Positions 36,388 to 44,062 of a stretch of 64,000 nt of DNA are shown piece by piece; position 1 is the first letter of the stretch, and each line of letters starts with the position of its first letter. The DNA is from Ramlibacter lithotrophicus. GTDB lineage: Bacteria; Pseudomonadota; Gammaproteobacteria; Burkholderiales; Burkholderiaceae_C. The position numbers and the translations under genes are program-made. Below the pieces are notes generated by a model. That model did no database searches, had not been told where the DNA came from, and saw only the letters and a list, made by a program, of their open reading frames with translations. The stretch spans positions 248,001 to 312,000 of the forward strand of contig NZ_VTOX01000002.1 of the NCBI RefSeq assembly GCF_012184415.1, read 5' to 3'.

Positions 36388-36600
36388 GCCGGTATCCGGG
36401 CTGGCGGAGCATTCCCGTCGCCTTCCCAGGCGCGCTGTTCGCACGCGCCCAGTGGCTGTGTGTGACGGGACGGAATTCCCTTGCGGGAATTCATCCGCTT
36501 ACCGTTGCGGGGGCAGCGCAGGTTGGCCCGTGCCGTGCGAACGGCCGCGAGCACCCTGCTTCCCGTTGAACTGCGGCATGTGAACCACACCGCGAGCACC
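36388..36600 (-). promoter_or_regulatory. Cobalamin (B12) riboswitch controlling btuB operon
   Basis: On the minus strand the conserved aptamer pieces occur in order: aacgggaagcagggtgc (36553-36569 region), the core gctgcccccgcaacggtaag (36498-36517), an optional stem gaattccc-ttgc-gggaattc (36473-36492), the B12 box gccactg (36450-36456), gggaaggc (36420-36427) and the closing cggataccggcc near 36388-36399. This fits the Rfam cobalamin class closely. Binding of adenosylcobalamin would lower expression of the uptake operon. Confidence 0.95.
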
Positions 36601-36638
36601 AACGCCGCCATTTTAGGGCCCCCGCAGTGACAAGACCC

Positions 36639-36644
36639 TACAAT
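36639..36644 (+). promoter_or_regulatory. Probable -10 box for the zapB-like/zapA operon
   Basis: TACAAT ends 7 bases before the ATG at 36652. A start of transcription at the usual distance would fall on or next to the ATG, giving a leaderless mRNA; this fits the lack of any ribosome site (only a T-run precedes the ATG). The same string ccctacaat stands before the 6S RNA gene. No convincing -35 box is seen. Confidence 0.5.
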
Positions 36645-36651
36645 CTTTTTC

Positions 36652-36861
36652 ATGAGTGCCGGCCAGATCGAGCAGATTGCGGAGCGCGTCGAGCGCCTCC
36701 TCGTGCGCTACGAGGAGCTGCAGCGCACCAACGCCCTGCTCTCGCAGCAGGTGGACGCGCTCACGCAGGAACGCGACTCGCTGAAGTCGCGGCTTTCGGC
36801 CGCGCGCTCGCGCGTCGACGCGCTGCTGGAACGCCTGCCGGACATCAAGAGCGCCGCATGA
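36652..36861 (+). CDS. Small coiled-coil protein, ZapB-like
   Basis: 69 residues, MSAGQIEQIAERVERLLVRY followed by heptads through LLSQQVDALTQERDSLKSRL, a continuous coiled coil over nearly the whole length. Its stop overlaps the zapA start by ATGA. Small coiled-coil genes in this position in betaproteobacteria are annotated as ZapB-like or TIGR02449-family division proteins, and E. coli ZapB is also a short coiled coil acting with ZapA at the FtsZ ring. The divisome role is inferred from position and structure. Confidence 0.82.
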   Translation: MSAGQIEQIAERVERLLVRYEELQRTNALLSQQVDALTQERDSLKSRLSAARSRVDALLERLPDIKSAA

Positions 36862-37208
36862 CCATGAAGCAGCTGGAAGTCCAGATCATGGGCCAGAGCT
36901 ACCTGCTCGGCTGCCCCGAGGGCGGAGAGCAGCGCATGCTGGAGGCGGTGGAGAAAGTCGACGGCGCGATGTGCAGGATCCGCGACGCCGGCAAGGTGAA
37001 GGCGCGCGACCGCATCGCCGTGCTCGCCGCGCTGAACCTCGCCTTCGACGCGGCCGGGCGTCACAGCGCGCCGCAGGCGGCGACCGCGCTCGCCTCGGCG
37101 GATCTCACCAGCGCCGGCATCAACGGCGCCAACGGCAATGATCCGCGCCTGGCCGGCCTGCTCGAACGCCTCGATCGCGCGCTGCGCCAGGACGGCCGCC
37201 TCCTCTGA
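36858..37208 (+). CDS. zapA: Cell division protein ZapA
   Basis: 116 residues from MTMKQLEVQIMGQSYLLGCP, the ZapA opening, followed by EGGEQRMLEAVEKVDGAMCR and RDRIAVLAALNLAFD, matching the N-terminal globular domain. A C-terminal helix (LLERLDRALRQ) completes the dimer/tetramer region. It cross-links FtsZ filaments at the division ring. Translationally coupled to the ZapB-like gene, and the 6S RNA gene follows, the same order as zapA-ssrS in E. coli and many other proteobacteria. Confidence 0.93.
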   Translation: MTMKQLEVQIMGQSYLLGCPEGGEQRMLEAVEKVDGAMCRIRDAGKVKARDRIAVLAALNLAFDAAGRHSAPQAATALASADLTSAGINGANGNDPRLAGLLERLDRALRQDGRLL

Positions 37209-37214
37209 GCGCCG

Positions 37215-37240
37215 CGCCACTGTCGAGTGGTGCTGTTTTC
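37215..37240 (+). terminator. Weak hairpin after zapA
   Basis: ccact (37217-37221) and agtgg (37226-37230) pair around the loop gtcg, extended by a G-U and a C-G pair outward, and are followed by tgctgtttt. The stem is short, but its place seven bases after the zapA stop and the T-rich tail fit an intrinsic terminator. Confidence 0.5.
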
Positions 37241-37324
37241 GACCTGTGTCAAGCCGCGCCAGGTTGGCACTGCGCGATGCGCGGTATTGCGATTTTTTCG
37301 GCCCCGCGGGGCGGGTCCAGCCCC

Positions 37325-37330
37325 TACAAT
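37325..37330 (+). promoter_or_regulatory. -10 box of the 6S RNA gene
   Basis: TACAAT about 8 bases before the first base that takes part in the 6S closing stem. A perfect 12-bp palindrome gccccgcggggc (37301-37312) overlaps the region where a -35 box would be; no consensus -35 is visible. Confidence 0.55.
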
Positions 37331-37337
37331 GGTTTCG

Positions 37338-37505
37338 TCTGCAGTGCGCCGGGCTTTATATGTCCTTGAACCAATGCTCTTCGAGCACGGGCTTGGAACC
37401 ATCGCTTGGTGAGCGTGATCGTCTCGCGTCAGATGAACCCAACGCCAAGCTGACCTCGCCCACCTGAACCCCGGTTCAGGCTGAGGGTCCGGCGGCACGG
37501 CAGAC
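37338..37505 (+). ncRNA. ssrS: 6S RNA
   Basis: About 165 nt located right after zapA, the conserved site of ssrS. The ends close on each other: ctgc-a-gtgc-gccgg from 37339 pairs with ccggc-g-gcac-g-gcag ending at 37503, and a T-run (acctttttcg) follows. The inner sequence cctgaaccccggttcagg forms a hairpin at 37462-37479. The long imperfect double-stranded rod around an open middle is what 6S RNA uses to mimic an open promoter and bind the sigma-70 RNA polymerase holoenzyme. The exact ends need mapping. Confidence 0.82.
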
Positions 37506-37580
37506 ACCTTTTTCGAAGCGGGTTGCGCATCCGGCACAATCGGGCGCAACCCCGCGCCAGGCGGGGCAGAACAACGAAGC

Positions 37581-38396
37581 ATGCCCCTCGAACCCCTCCT
37601 CGTTCTCGAACTCGCCGTGCTCGGCATCGGCACCGGCTTTCTCGCCGGCCTGCTGGGCATCGGCGGCGGCATGGTGCTGGTGCCGTTCCTCACGCTGATC
37701 CTGTCGCAGCGCAGCGTGCCGGCGGACCTCGCCGTCAAGATGGCCATCGCCACGTCGATGGCGACGATCATCTTCACCTCCATCTCCAGCGTGCGGGCCC
37801 ACCACAAGCGCGGCGCCGTGCGCTGGGACCTGGTGCGCGGGCTCGCGCCGGGCATCGTCATCGGCAGCATCATCGCGAGCCTGGGCGTGTTCGCCCTGCT
37901 GAAGGGATCGTGGCTGGCGCTGATCTTCGGCGTGTTCGTTGCCTTCTCCGCGACGCAGATGTTCCGCAACAGGAAGCCGGCACCCTCGCGCGGGATGCCG
38001 GGGGTGGGCGGGCAGCTCGGCGCGGGCGGCTTCATCGGCTTCCTGTCGGGGCTGGTGGGCGCCGGCGGCGGCTTCATCAGCGTGCCGTTCATGGCCTGGT
38101 GCAACGTCCCGATGCACAACGCGGTGGCCACGTCGGCGGCCCTGGGCTTTCCGATCGCGCTCAGCAACGTGGTCGGCTACGTGATCAGCGGCATGTCGGC
38201 GCAGGGCCTGCCGCCGGCCTCCTTCGGCTACATCTGGCTGCCGGGACTGGCGATCATCGCCGTCGCCAGCGTGGTCACGGCGCCGCTGGGTGCCAAGGCG
38301 GCCCACGCGCTCCCGGTCCCGAAGCTCAAGAAGATCTTCGCGAGCATGCTGTACCTCCTGGCGGTCTACATGCTCGCCAAGGGCCTGGCAGCCTGA
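37581..38396 (+). CDS. TSUP family permease (TauE/SafE sulfite exporter-like)
   Basis: 271 residues with about eight membrane segments. The family repeat is present twice: GTGFLAGLLGIGGGMVLVPFL near residue 20 and GFIGFLSGLVGAGGGFISVP near 150. Such proteins move sulfite, sulfoacetate or similar organosulfur anions, but the substrate is not predictable from sequence. The gene stands alone behind the 6S RNA gene and is convergent with the metallo-hydrolase gene, with only 10 bp between stops. Confidence 0.88.
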   Translation: MPLEPLLVLELAVLGIGTGFLAGLLGIGGGMVLVPFLTLILSQRSVPADLAVKMAIATSMATIIFTSISSVRAHHKRGAVRWDLVRGLAPGIVIGSIIASLGVFALLKGSWLALIFGVFVAFSATQMFRNRKPAPSRGMPGVGGQLGAGGFIGFLSGLVGAGGGFISVPFMAWCNVPMHNAVATSAALGFPIALSNVVGYVISGMSAQGLPPASFGYIWLPGLAIIAVASVVTAPLGAKAAHALPVPKLKKIFASMLYLLAVYMLAKGLAA

Positions 38397-38406
38397 CGTA
38401 GCGGCT

Positions 38407-39045
38407 TCAGGTGTTCGCCACGTAGGGATTGCTGCGCCGCTCGCGCCCGAACGTGCTCTCCGGTCCGTGGCCGGGAATGAACACGGTGTCGTCGCCCATC
38501 GGCCACAGGCGCTGCGTGATGCTGGCGATCAGCGTGTCGTGGTCGCCCTGCGGAAAGTCGGTGCGGCCTATGCTGCCGGCGAACAGCACGTCGCCGACGA
38601 AAGCGCGCTTCATCTCCGGCGAATGGAACACCACGTGCCCCGGCGTATGCCCGGGACAGTGCCGCACGTGCAGCACGTGGCCGGCCAGTTCCACCGTCTC
38701 CCCATCCTGCAGCCACCGCGTCGGCCGGAACGGGCGGGCCTCGGGAAAGCCGAACATCGCGCCCTGCTGCGCCAGCGCGTCGATCCAGAACTGGTCGGCC
38801 GCGTGCGGACCGATCACGGGCAGTTGCAGCTGCTCGGCGAGTTCCGCCGTGCCGCCCGCATGGTCGATGTGCGCGTGGGTGAGCCAGATCTGTTCCAGCT
38901 TCAGCCCCAGCCGCCGGGCCTCGCCGAGCAAGGTCTCGAGATCGCCGCCGGGGTCGATCACGGCGGCCTGCTTCGTCTCGCTGTCCCACACCAGGGAGCA
39001 GTTCTGCTGGAAGGGCGTCACGGGAATGGTCTGGTACTTCAGCAT
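38407..39045 (-). CDS. Metallo-beta-lactamase-fold hydrolase (YcbL / glyoxalase II-like)
   Basis: 212 residues from MLKYQTIPVTPFQQNCSLVW, a typical opening of the YcbL-type group. The metal-binding residues are in THAHIDHAGG (His57, His59, Asp61, His62), HCPGHTPGH, VGDVLFAGSIGRTD and IPGHGPES. It is a cytoplasmic zinc or iron hydrolase; relatives act as hydroxyacylglutathione hydrolase-like thioesterases. No partner gene is nearby. Confidence 0.92.
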   Translation of the reverse strand: MLKYQTIPVTPFQQNCSLVWDSETKQAAVIDPGGDLETLLGEARRLGLKLEQIWLTHAHIDHAGGTAELAEQLQLPVIGPHAADQFWIDALAQQGAMFGFPEARPFRPTRWLQDGETVELAGHVLHVRHCPGHTPGHVVFHSPEMKRAFVGDVLFAGSIGRTDFPQGDHDTLIASITQRLWPMGDDTVFIPGHGPESTFGRERRSNPYVANT

Positions 39046-39550
39046 GGGCAGGGCAGCGGCAGTGGTGTCATCGAGGCCCGATTGTCGCGGCAACGCCGTG
39101 CCACCCTTTTCGCCGGTGCCGCGCTCGGCACGAATCACGCCGGCGCCGCCATGGCGCCCACACCACGCCGGCGCCGATGCCGGCTTGCGACCACAAGTAA
39201 CTTCTGCGACCGGAGATCTGTAATGTAAGCGCACAGCCCGACCTGGGGCTTGCCGCACGCAGGCGCGAATTGCGCCCGCTAAGTGACTGTTTTCATTGCC
39301 GAGCTTGTCGCTTCTGGTAACGCGGCACCAGTCAGTCTTTGCGACGACCGCGCCATCTTCGTGACAACTTCACGCATCTCGCCTCGGTTCGTGGGAACAC
39401 GCGCCTTACATGTGTAGGCAATGGCTGATTGGCGTGTGGGACCCGTCCTACTAGAGTGACTCCTCCTGCTGAGGCGTCGCTACCGGGGCCTCGGACCCGC
39501 GAGGGGCACGACGATTCCCGCCGCCTCGCAAAGCGTTACATGCAGTCATC
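39046..39550. other. 505-bp intergenic stretch upstream of the GH8 gene
   Basis: No open frame with matching codon use on either strand and no structured RNA I can recognise. It is visibly less GC-rich than the genes around it, especially 39220-39440. It probably holds the divergent promoters of the metallo-hydrolase and the glycanase. The glycanase start has no good ribosome site. Confidence 0.5.
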
Positions 39551-41419
39551 ATGAAAAGACGACTTTTTCTGCTGTCCGGCTCGGCCGCCGCCACCCTTGC
39601 ATTGACCGGCTGCGGAGGTGGTGCAGAAGAGGAGGACCTCGCCGCGAACGACGCAGGGGCCGGGCCGCTGCGGACGCGCAGGAAGTCGAGCCCCAGGGCG
39701 CCAAGAGACGCGACGGCGGAACCGGCTCCCACGCCCACGCCCACCCCGACGCCCGCGCCGGCCCCGACGACCGACCCGGCCACCCTCGCCATCGCCTACC
39801 CGTTCGGCGCGCGGCTGGCCGCCTACAAGGCCGGCATCAAGCCGACCCAGAGCGCCTCCAGCATGGACACGCTGCTGAAGAACCACTACGACGCCTGGAA
39901 GGCGCACGCGATCGTGCCGGCCACCTCCATCGTGGCCGGCGGCTATGCCGTGCAGTTCTCCAACACCACCTATCTCACCGTGTCCGAAGGCATGGGCTAC
40001 GGCATGCTGCTGGCCGTGCTGTTCGCCGGCCACGACCCCAAGGCGCGCGAGCTGTTCGACGGCCTGCTGGCCGTGGTGCGGGCCCGCCCGGCCTTTGCCA
40101 TCGTGCCGTTCGACCCCAACGGCAAGTGGCTGATGGACTGGCGCCTCAACGCCAACGGCAGCTCCGCCGGCGAGGGCTGGAACGCGGTGGACGGCGACCT
40201 GGACATCGCCATGGCGCTGCTGATGGCCGACCGCCAGTGGGGCTCGGCGGGCACCTGGAACTACCTGCAGGAAGCAAGGAACACCATCGCGGCCATCAAG
40301 AGCTGGAACATGTGGACCGACGGCACCCTCAAGGGGCTGCGCAACCCGGAGAACAACCGCACCTCCGACTACATGATCGGCCACTTCCGCGCCTTCAAGG
40401 CCGCCACCGGCGACACCTTGTGGGACAAGGCGGTGGACCGCGCGTACTGGCTGCTCGATCGCATGCAGACCGTGTACTCGCCCGGGGTGGGCCTGATGCC
40501 CGACTTCGTGATCAACACCAACACGGCCACGCCCTCGCCTTCCACCGGCTACATCGGCGACGGCAACGACAAGGAAGGCTACTTCTGGTGGAACGCGTGC
40601 CGCAATCCCTGGCGCTTCGCGTCGGACTACCTGCTCTCGGGTGACGCGCGCTTCCAGCTGGTGACCAGCCGCATGATCGACTTCTTCAAGGCCAGCTCGG
40701 GCGGCGATCCGCTCAGGATCGGCACCGGCTACGACCTGGCCGGCAAGATGCTCACCGGCGGCAACAGCCCGGCCTACCACGGCCCGATCTGCGCCGGCGC
40801 CTGCGTCGACGCGCGCTTCCAGGGCTTCCTGGACACGATGTGGAACTGGAACGCCAGCCACATGACCACCGGCTACTACGACGGCGAGATCCAGCTGCTG
40901 TCGATGGTCGTCGCCTCGGGCAACTGGTGGACCCCGGGCGCGCCGGCCGGCGGCACGCCAGCGCCGAGCGAGCCGACCACCACGCCCACGACCGACACGA
41001 CGGCTCCGGCCACCAGTGCCAGCATCGTGGCCAACGGCGACTTCGCCGGCGGCATGACGGGCTGGCAGAACTGGGGCAATGCAGCGGTCGTGGCCGGCGC
41101 GCTGCAGGTGGGCACCGGCGCCGGCGGCGCGGGCCAGAACATCTCTGCCAAGGCCACGGCCGGCGCCAAGTACCAGTTCGATGCCACCGCCAACATCACC
41201 ACCGCCGCCGAAGGCGTCTTCGTGGGCGTCAAGGTCCTGGGCAGCACCGGTGCGGTGCTGCTGGACCAGGTCAAGGTGGTCAGCTCGCTGACGCCGGCGG
41301 CCGTCTCGATCGCCTTCACCGCCCCGCAAGGCGCGGCCGGCTTCCAGGTCTACGTCTGGAAGAACCAGAACGCGGCGATCGGCGTGGTGGACAACATGTC
41401 CCTCACGGCCGTCGCCTGA
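39551..41419 (+). CDS. Secreted GH8 endoglucanase-like lipoprotein with C-terminal carbohydrate-binding domain
   Basis: 622 residues. MKRRLFLLSGSAAATLALTG precedes a lipobox Cys, with a twin-arginine-like start, so it is a lipoprotein. An acidic then Pro/Thr-rich linker (residues 25-75) leads to the GH8 domain (about 80-455): SEGMGYGMLLAVLF with Glu146 as probable proton donor and WNAVDGDLDIAMALL with Asp214 in the family signature. A second Pro/Thr linker (about 460-490) joins a CBM4/9-like jelly roll (NGDFAGGMTGWQNWGN). It would cut beta-1,4-glucan such as cellulose. It is not within a cellulose synthase operon here. Confidence 0.92.
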   Translation: MKRRLFLLSGSAAATLALTGCGGGAEEEDLAANDAGAGPLRTRRKSSPRAPRDATAEPAPTPTPTPTPAPAPTTDPATLAIAYPFGARLAAYKAGIKPTQSASSMDTLLKNHYDAWKAHAIVPATSIVAGGYAVQFSNTTYLTVSEGMGYGMLLAVLFAGHDPKARELFDGLLAVVRARPAFAIVPFDPNGKWLMDWRLNANGSSAGEGWNAVDGDLDIAMALLMADRQWGSAGTWNYLQEARNTIAAIKSWNMWTDGTLKGLRNPENNRTSDYMIGHFRAFKAATGDTLWDKAVDRAYWLLDRMQTVYSPGVGLMPDFVINTNTATPSPSTGYIGDGNDKEGYFWWNACRNPWRFASDYLLSGDARFQLVTSRMIDFFKASSGGDPLRIGTGYDLAGKMLTGGNSPAYHGPICAGACVDARFQGFLDTMWNWNASHMTTGYYDGEIQLLSMVVASGNWWTPGAPAGGTPAPSEPTTTPTTDTTAPATSASIVANGDFAGGMTGWQNWGNAAVVAGALQVGTGAGGAGQNISAKATAGAKYQFDATANITTAAEGVFVGVKVLGSTGAVLLDQVKVVSSLTPAAVSIAFTAPQGAAGFQVYVWKNQNAAIGVVDNMSLTAVA

Positions 41420-41525
41420 GAAGCTGCGAACGAATTCCTCACAGCCGCGCGAGCCTTGTTCGAGGCGCAGGTGTCGTTGCGTCCGGGCCGCGGCTCGCCC
41501 TGCGATCAATTCATTCACAGCTTCT
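41419..41525. mobile_element. MITE-like inverted-repeat element, short copy
   Basis: 107 bp bounded by agaagctgcgaacgaatt and, in reverse, agaagctgtgaatgaatt. It begins on the last base of the GH8 stop codon, as the copy at 12839-13055 does with nth. The internal segment gccgcgcgagccttgt is nearly shared. It lacks the 110-bp nested insert, so it represents the ancestral form. Confidence 0.75.
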
Positions 41526-41579
41526 GAGCGCGCCGGGCTGGGGGATCGGGCGGGACCGCGCGTCCGATCGATCCCTGCG

Positions 41580-41924
41580 TCAACCGTGGCGCGCGCGCGA
41601 ATCCGCGGGCGCCTGCTCGCGGTCGTCCAGGCCGTAGCCGCGCACCACCTGCGCGATGTGGAGGCGATATTCCTTGAACATCGTGCGACGGCCGGCGGCC
41701 TGGGCGGCCCGGTGCGCCTCCAGGTTGCGCCACGCCGCCAGGCATTCCTCGTCGCGCCAGAACTGCAGCGACAGGATCTTGTCGGGATCGGTCAGGCTCT
41801 GGAACCGCTCGATCGAGATGAAGCCTTCCATCTGCAGGAGTTCGTCCTTCAGCCGGGCGGCCCATTCCAGGTAGCCGGCTCGATGCTCCGGATAAGGGCG
41901 GACTTCGAAAATGACGGCAAGCAT
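41580..41924 (-). CDS. Antibiotic biosynthesis monooxygenase (ABM) domain protein
   Basis: 114 residues, a single ferredoxin-like ABM domain: MLAVIFEVRPYPEHRAGYLE, MEGFISIERFQSLTDPDKIL, LQFWRDEECLAAWRNLEAHR. This last stretch, with Trp and His near the third strand, is typical of the HTH-less stress-response monooxygenases. Function is unknown; members act on quinones or simply dimerise as scavengers. The OsmC gene ends 15 bases upstream, so they may be co-transcribed with a redox-stress role. Confidence 0.87.
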   Translation of the reverse strand: MLAVIFEVRPYPEHRAGYLEWAARLKDELLQMEGFISIERFQSLTDPDKILSLQFWRDEECLAAWRNLEAHRAAQAAGRRTMFKEYRLHIAQVVRGYGLDDREQAPADSRARHG

Positions 41925-41939
41925 GTCGGCTCCAGTCCT

Positions 41940-42413
41940 TCAGGCTTGCGCGGGCACCGGCTCGCAGCGCACCTGCGCCGTCACCGAGTTCGCGATGTAG
42001 CACTCCTCGTGCGCCTCGTGGTGCAGCGCGGCGATGTCTTCGCTCGCGGGCCGAGCCTCGCCCGAGAACTCGACGCGCGGCCGCAGGGTCACCTGCGTGA
42101 TCGCCATCTTCCCGGCGGCATTGCGCGCCATCACGCCTTCCGCGTCGTCGGTATAGCGCTCCACCGTGTAGCCGCGGCGCGCCGCCAGCGCGAGGAACCA
42201 CAACATGTGGCAGCTCGCGAGCGCGGCGACGAACGCCTCCTCGGGATCGACCCCGGCCGGGTCCGACATCGGCTGCGGCACGACGTGCGGCGACGCCGAG
42301 CCGAGGACGTCCGCGCCGCCATCGAAGCGCAGCCGGTGGCGGCGGCTGTAGCGATTGCCGGTGAAGTCGGCGCCGTCGCGCTGCCAGAGCACTTGCGCCG
42401 TGTAGCGGGCCAT
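41940..42413 (-). CDS. OsmC/Ohr-family peroxiredoxin-like protein
   Basis: 157 residues from MARYTAQVLWQRDGADFTGN, with aaggatc upstream. Two conserved cysteines, Cys68 in VAALASCHMLWFL and Cys138 in HHEAHEECYIANS, match the OsmC reductase pair. OsmC-type proteins reduce organic hydroperoxides in the cytoplasm with these thiols. The C-terminal HHEAHEECYIANSV is typical of the YhfA/OsmC side of the family rather than Ohr. Probably in one transcript with the ABM gene downstream. Confidence 0.9.
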   Translation of the reverse strand: MARYTAQVLWQRDGADFTGNRYSRRHRLRFDGGADVLGSASPHVVPQPMSDPAGVDPEEAFVAALASCHMLWFLALAARRGYTVERYTDDAEGVMARNAAGKMAITQVTLRPRVEFSGEARPASEDIAALHHEAHEECYIANSVTAQVRCEPVPAQA

Positions 42414-42498
42414 GGGGGATCCTTGCTGAAAGCCGGGGGCCCTCAGTGTCGCCAGCGCGGCGCGCCTTGTCGAGCGGCGGCCCCTGGGCCGGCAGGGG

Positions 42499-43266
42499 TC
42501 ACCGGGTCGGCGGCAGCGCGCGCTCGACCAGCCGCCGGAGCACGCGCAGCACCAGCTCCGGCTCGCTGCGCTGCGGGAAGTGGCCGCTGCGCGTGGCGAC
42601 CACGTGTTCCCCGTGCGGCGACAGCCGCACCAGCGCCAGCTGGCGCTCGCGCCTGGCCTGCGCGGCGTCGGGCGACAGCAGCGATTTCGGCGGATCCATG
42701 CCGCCCGTGACCACCGCCACCGGCACCGGCGGGAACGGCCCGGCCGCGGCCACTTCGTCCACGGTATCGGCGGCCGCTTCCATCTCGGCATGCAGGTTGG
42801 CCTCGAATTCCCGCGGCGGCTGCGCCAGCACCTTGCTCAAGCCGCGCTTGAGTCGCTGCTCGTCCTGCTCCAGCACGTCCTGGTCGCGCGGGTGGGTGGC
42901 TTCGAGGAACAGCACCGCGGCCACCTCGGACGGATGCAGGCGGGCGAAGAGATTGGCGTGCAGCCCGCCCAGCGAGTGGCCGACCAGCACGTACGGCGGC
43001 CGCAGGCCGGCCCGGGCGAGCAACTCACGCAGCGATGCCACGACGGCCGCGCCGTCCTGCATCGCCGGCGGGTCCGCGCTGCCCTGGACGCCGAACCGGT
43101 TCCAGGCAAACACACGCCCCAGTTGCTCGATCCCCGGATAGAGCGCGCTCCAGCCGTCCAGCGTCACGCCGGCGCCATTGAGCAGCACGATGGTCGCCGG
43201 GCCGTCGCCCGACAGCGTGTATTCCAGCTCGCCTTTGCGCGTCGCGATGGTGTCGGTGGGCGGCAT
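42499..43266 (-). CDS. Alpha/beta-fold hydrolase
   Basis: 255 residues from MPPTDTIATRKGELEYTLSG. The nucleophile elbow is LVGHSLGGLHA with Ser98; the oxyanion region is IVLLNGAGVTLDGW; the His of the triad is expected in TRSGHFPQRSEP near residue 229. A lid-like segment rich in Glu (HPRDQDVLEQDEQRLKRG) lies between. No signal peptide, so cytoplasmic. Substrate unknown. It is 29 bp downstream of a gene of unknown function, likely in the same operon. Confidence 0.88.
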   Translation of the reverse strand: MPPTDTIATRKGELEYTLSGDGPATIVLLNGAGVTLDGWSALYPGIEQLGRVFAWNRFGVQGSADPPAMQDGAAVVASLRELLARAGLRPPYVLVGHSLGGLHANLFARLHPSEVAAVLFLEATHPRDQDVLEQDEQRLKRGLSKVLAQPPREFEANLHAEMEAAADTVDEVAAAGPFPPVPVAVVTGGMDPPKSLLSPDAAQARRERQLALVRLSPHGEHVVATRSGHFPQRSEPELVLRVLRRLVERALPPTR

Positions 43267-43295
43267 GGCGTCCACGCCGTCTGGCGCCGGCTCGG

Positions 43296-43787
43296 TCACG
43301 CCCCGCCGATCCCGACATTGACCTTGCCGCTCGCCTGGCAGCCGGGACAGCTGCGCCCACCCAGCCGGCCGCTGCCGCCGCCGCGCGGGCACGCGTCCTT
43401 GCCGGTGGCGGGCGTGCCGGGCGCGCCGGCGGGCAGCGCGAGGTCGACGGACGCCACCGAAGCGGTGACCTCGATCGCGGTCTGCTCAAAGCCGATGGTG
43501 GTTTCCAGCGGCGAATGGTCGGACGACAGCAGCCAGTTGACCATGGTCGCCTGCTCGTGCTCCACCCGCATCAGCTCGGCCAGCGCGACCCGCGCGTTGC
43601 GGTTCATGCGCAGCATGACCTGCTTCATGCGCAACGCGTCGTGCTCCACGCCGTTCATCAGGATGATGCGTACGCGCGTGAAGGCGTCGTCGTCGAGCTT
43701 GCTGATGGGCCTCTGGACCAGTTCCTTCCAGGTGAAGCGCTGGCGCTCCAGCGGACACCCTCCCTTGTCGAAGAGATTGATCGTCAT
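43296..43787 (-). CDS. Unrecognised helical protein with two Glu-His motifs and a Cys/Gly tail
   Basis: 163 residues from MTINLFDKGGCPLERQRFTW. Residues 35-95 are helical and carry LMNGVEHDALRMKQVMLRM and LMRVEHEQATMVNWLLSSD, two evenly spaced EH pairs that recall metal-binding ferritin-like helices, though I cannot assign a family. After about residue 120 the chain turns Pro/Gly-rich and ends with CPRGGGSGRLGGRSCPGCQ, a possible zinc-binding or disordered tail. Codon use is like its neighbours. The hydrolase gene follows at once. Confidence 0.65.
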   Translation of the reverse strand: MTINLFDKGGCPLERQRFTWKELVQRPISKLDDDAFTRVRIILMNGVEHDALRMKQVMLRMNRNARVALAELMRVEHEQATMVNWLLSSDHSPLETTIGFEQTAIEVTASVASVDLALPAGAPGTPATGKDACPRGGGSGRLGGRSCPGCQASGKVNVGIGGA

Positions 43788-43996
43788 GCAATTCCCGTGG
43801 CCGGTGTTGAACGCGAAGCCGGGCGGCAACAGCCATGCCCGCTGCCGCGAGCGGCAGCGGCGGCCCCGGCGCTTCAGTTCATTCCAACGCAGATCGCGCG
43901 CCGCAGGCTTGAGCCGATGCAACAAGATCGGGCGGGCGTAACGCCGTGGCCGAGCCACGGGTGGGGCGCGGGCGAACGGTGCCGCGCGCGCTGCGC

Positions 43997-44058
43997 CGGA
44001 AGCGCGGAAGCGCGGAAGCGCGGCAGTGCGGCAGTGCGGCAGTGCGGCAGTGCGGCGG
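43997..44058. repeat. Short tandem repeat of 8-mers GCGGAAGC / GCGGCAGT
   Basis: About three units of an 8-base repeat reading ggaagcgc, followed directly by four units of cggcagtg, end just before the stop of the crotonase gene. Both unit types differ by only a few bases, so one probably gave rise to the other by slippage. It lies in a 275-bp gap (43788-44062) that otherwise shows nothing recognisable. Confidence 0.8.
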
Positions 44059-44062
44059 GAAG

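Noticed and set aside
43997-44058. Tandem repeats considered as CRISPR or iterons
   Set aside because: Units are only 8 bases, with no spacers and no nearby replication or cas genes.
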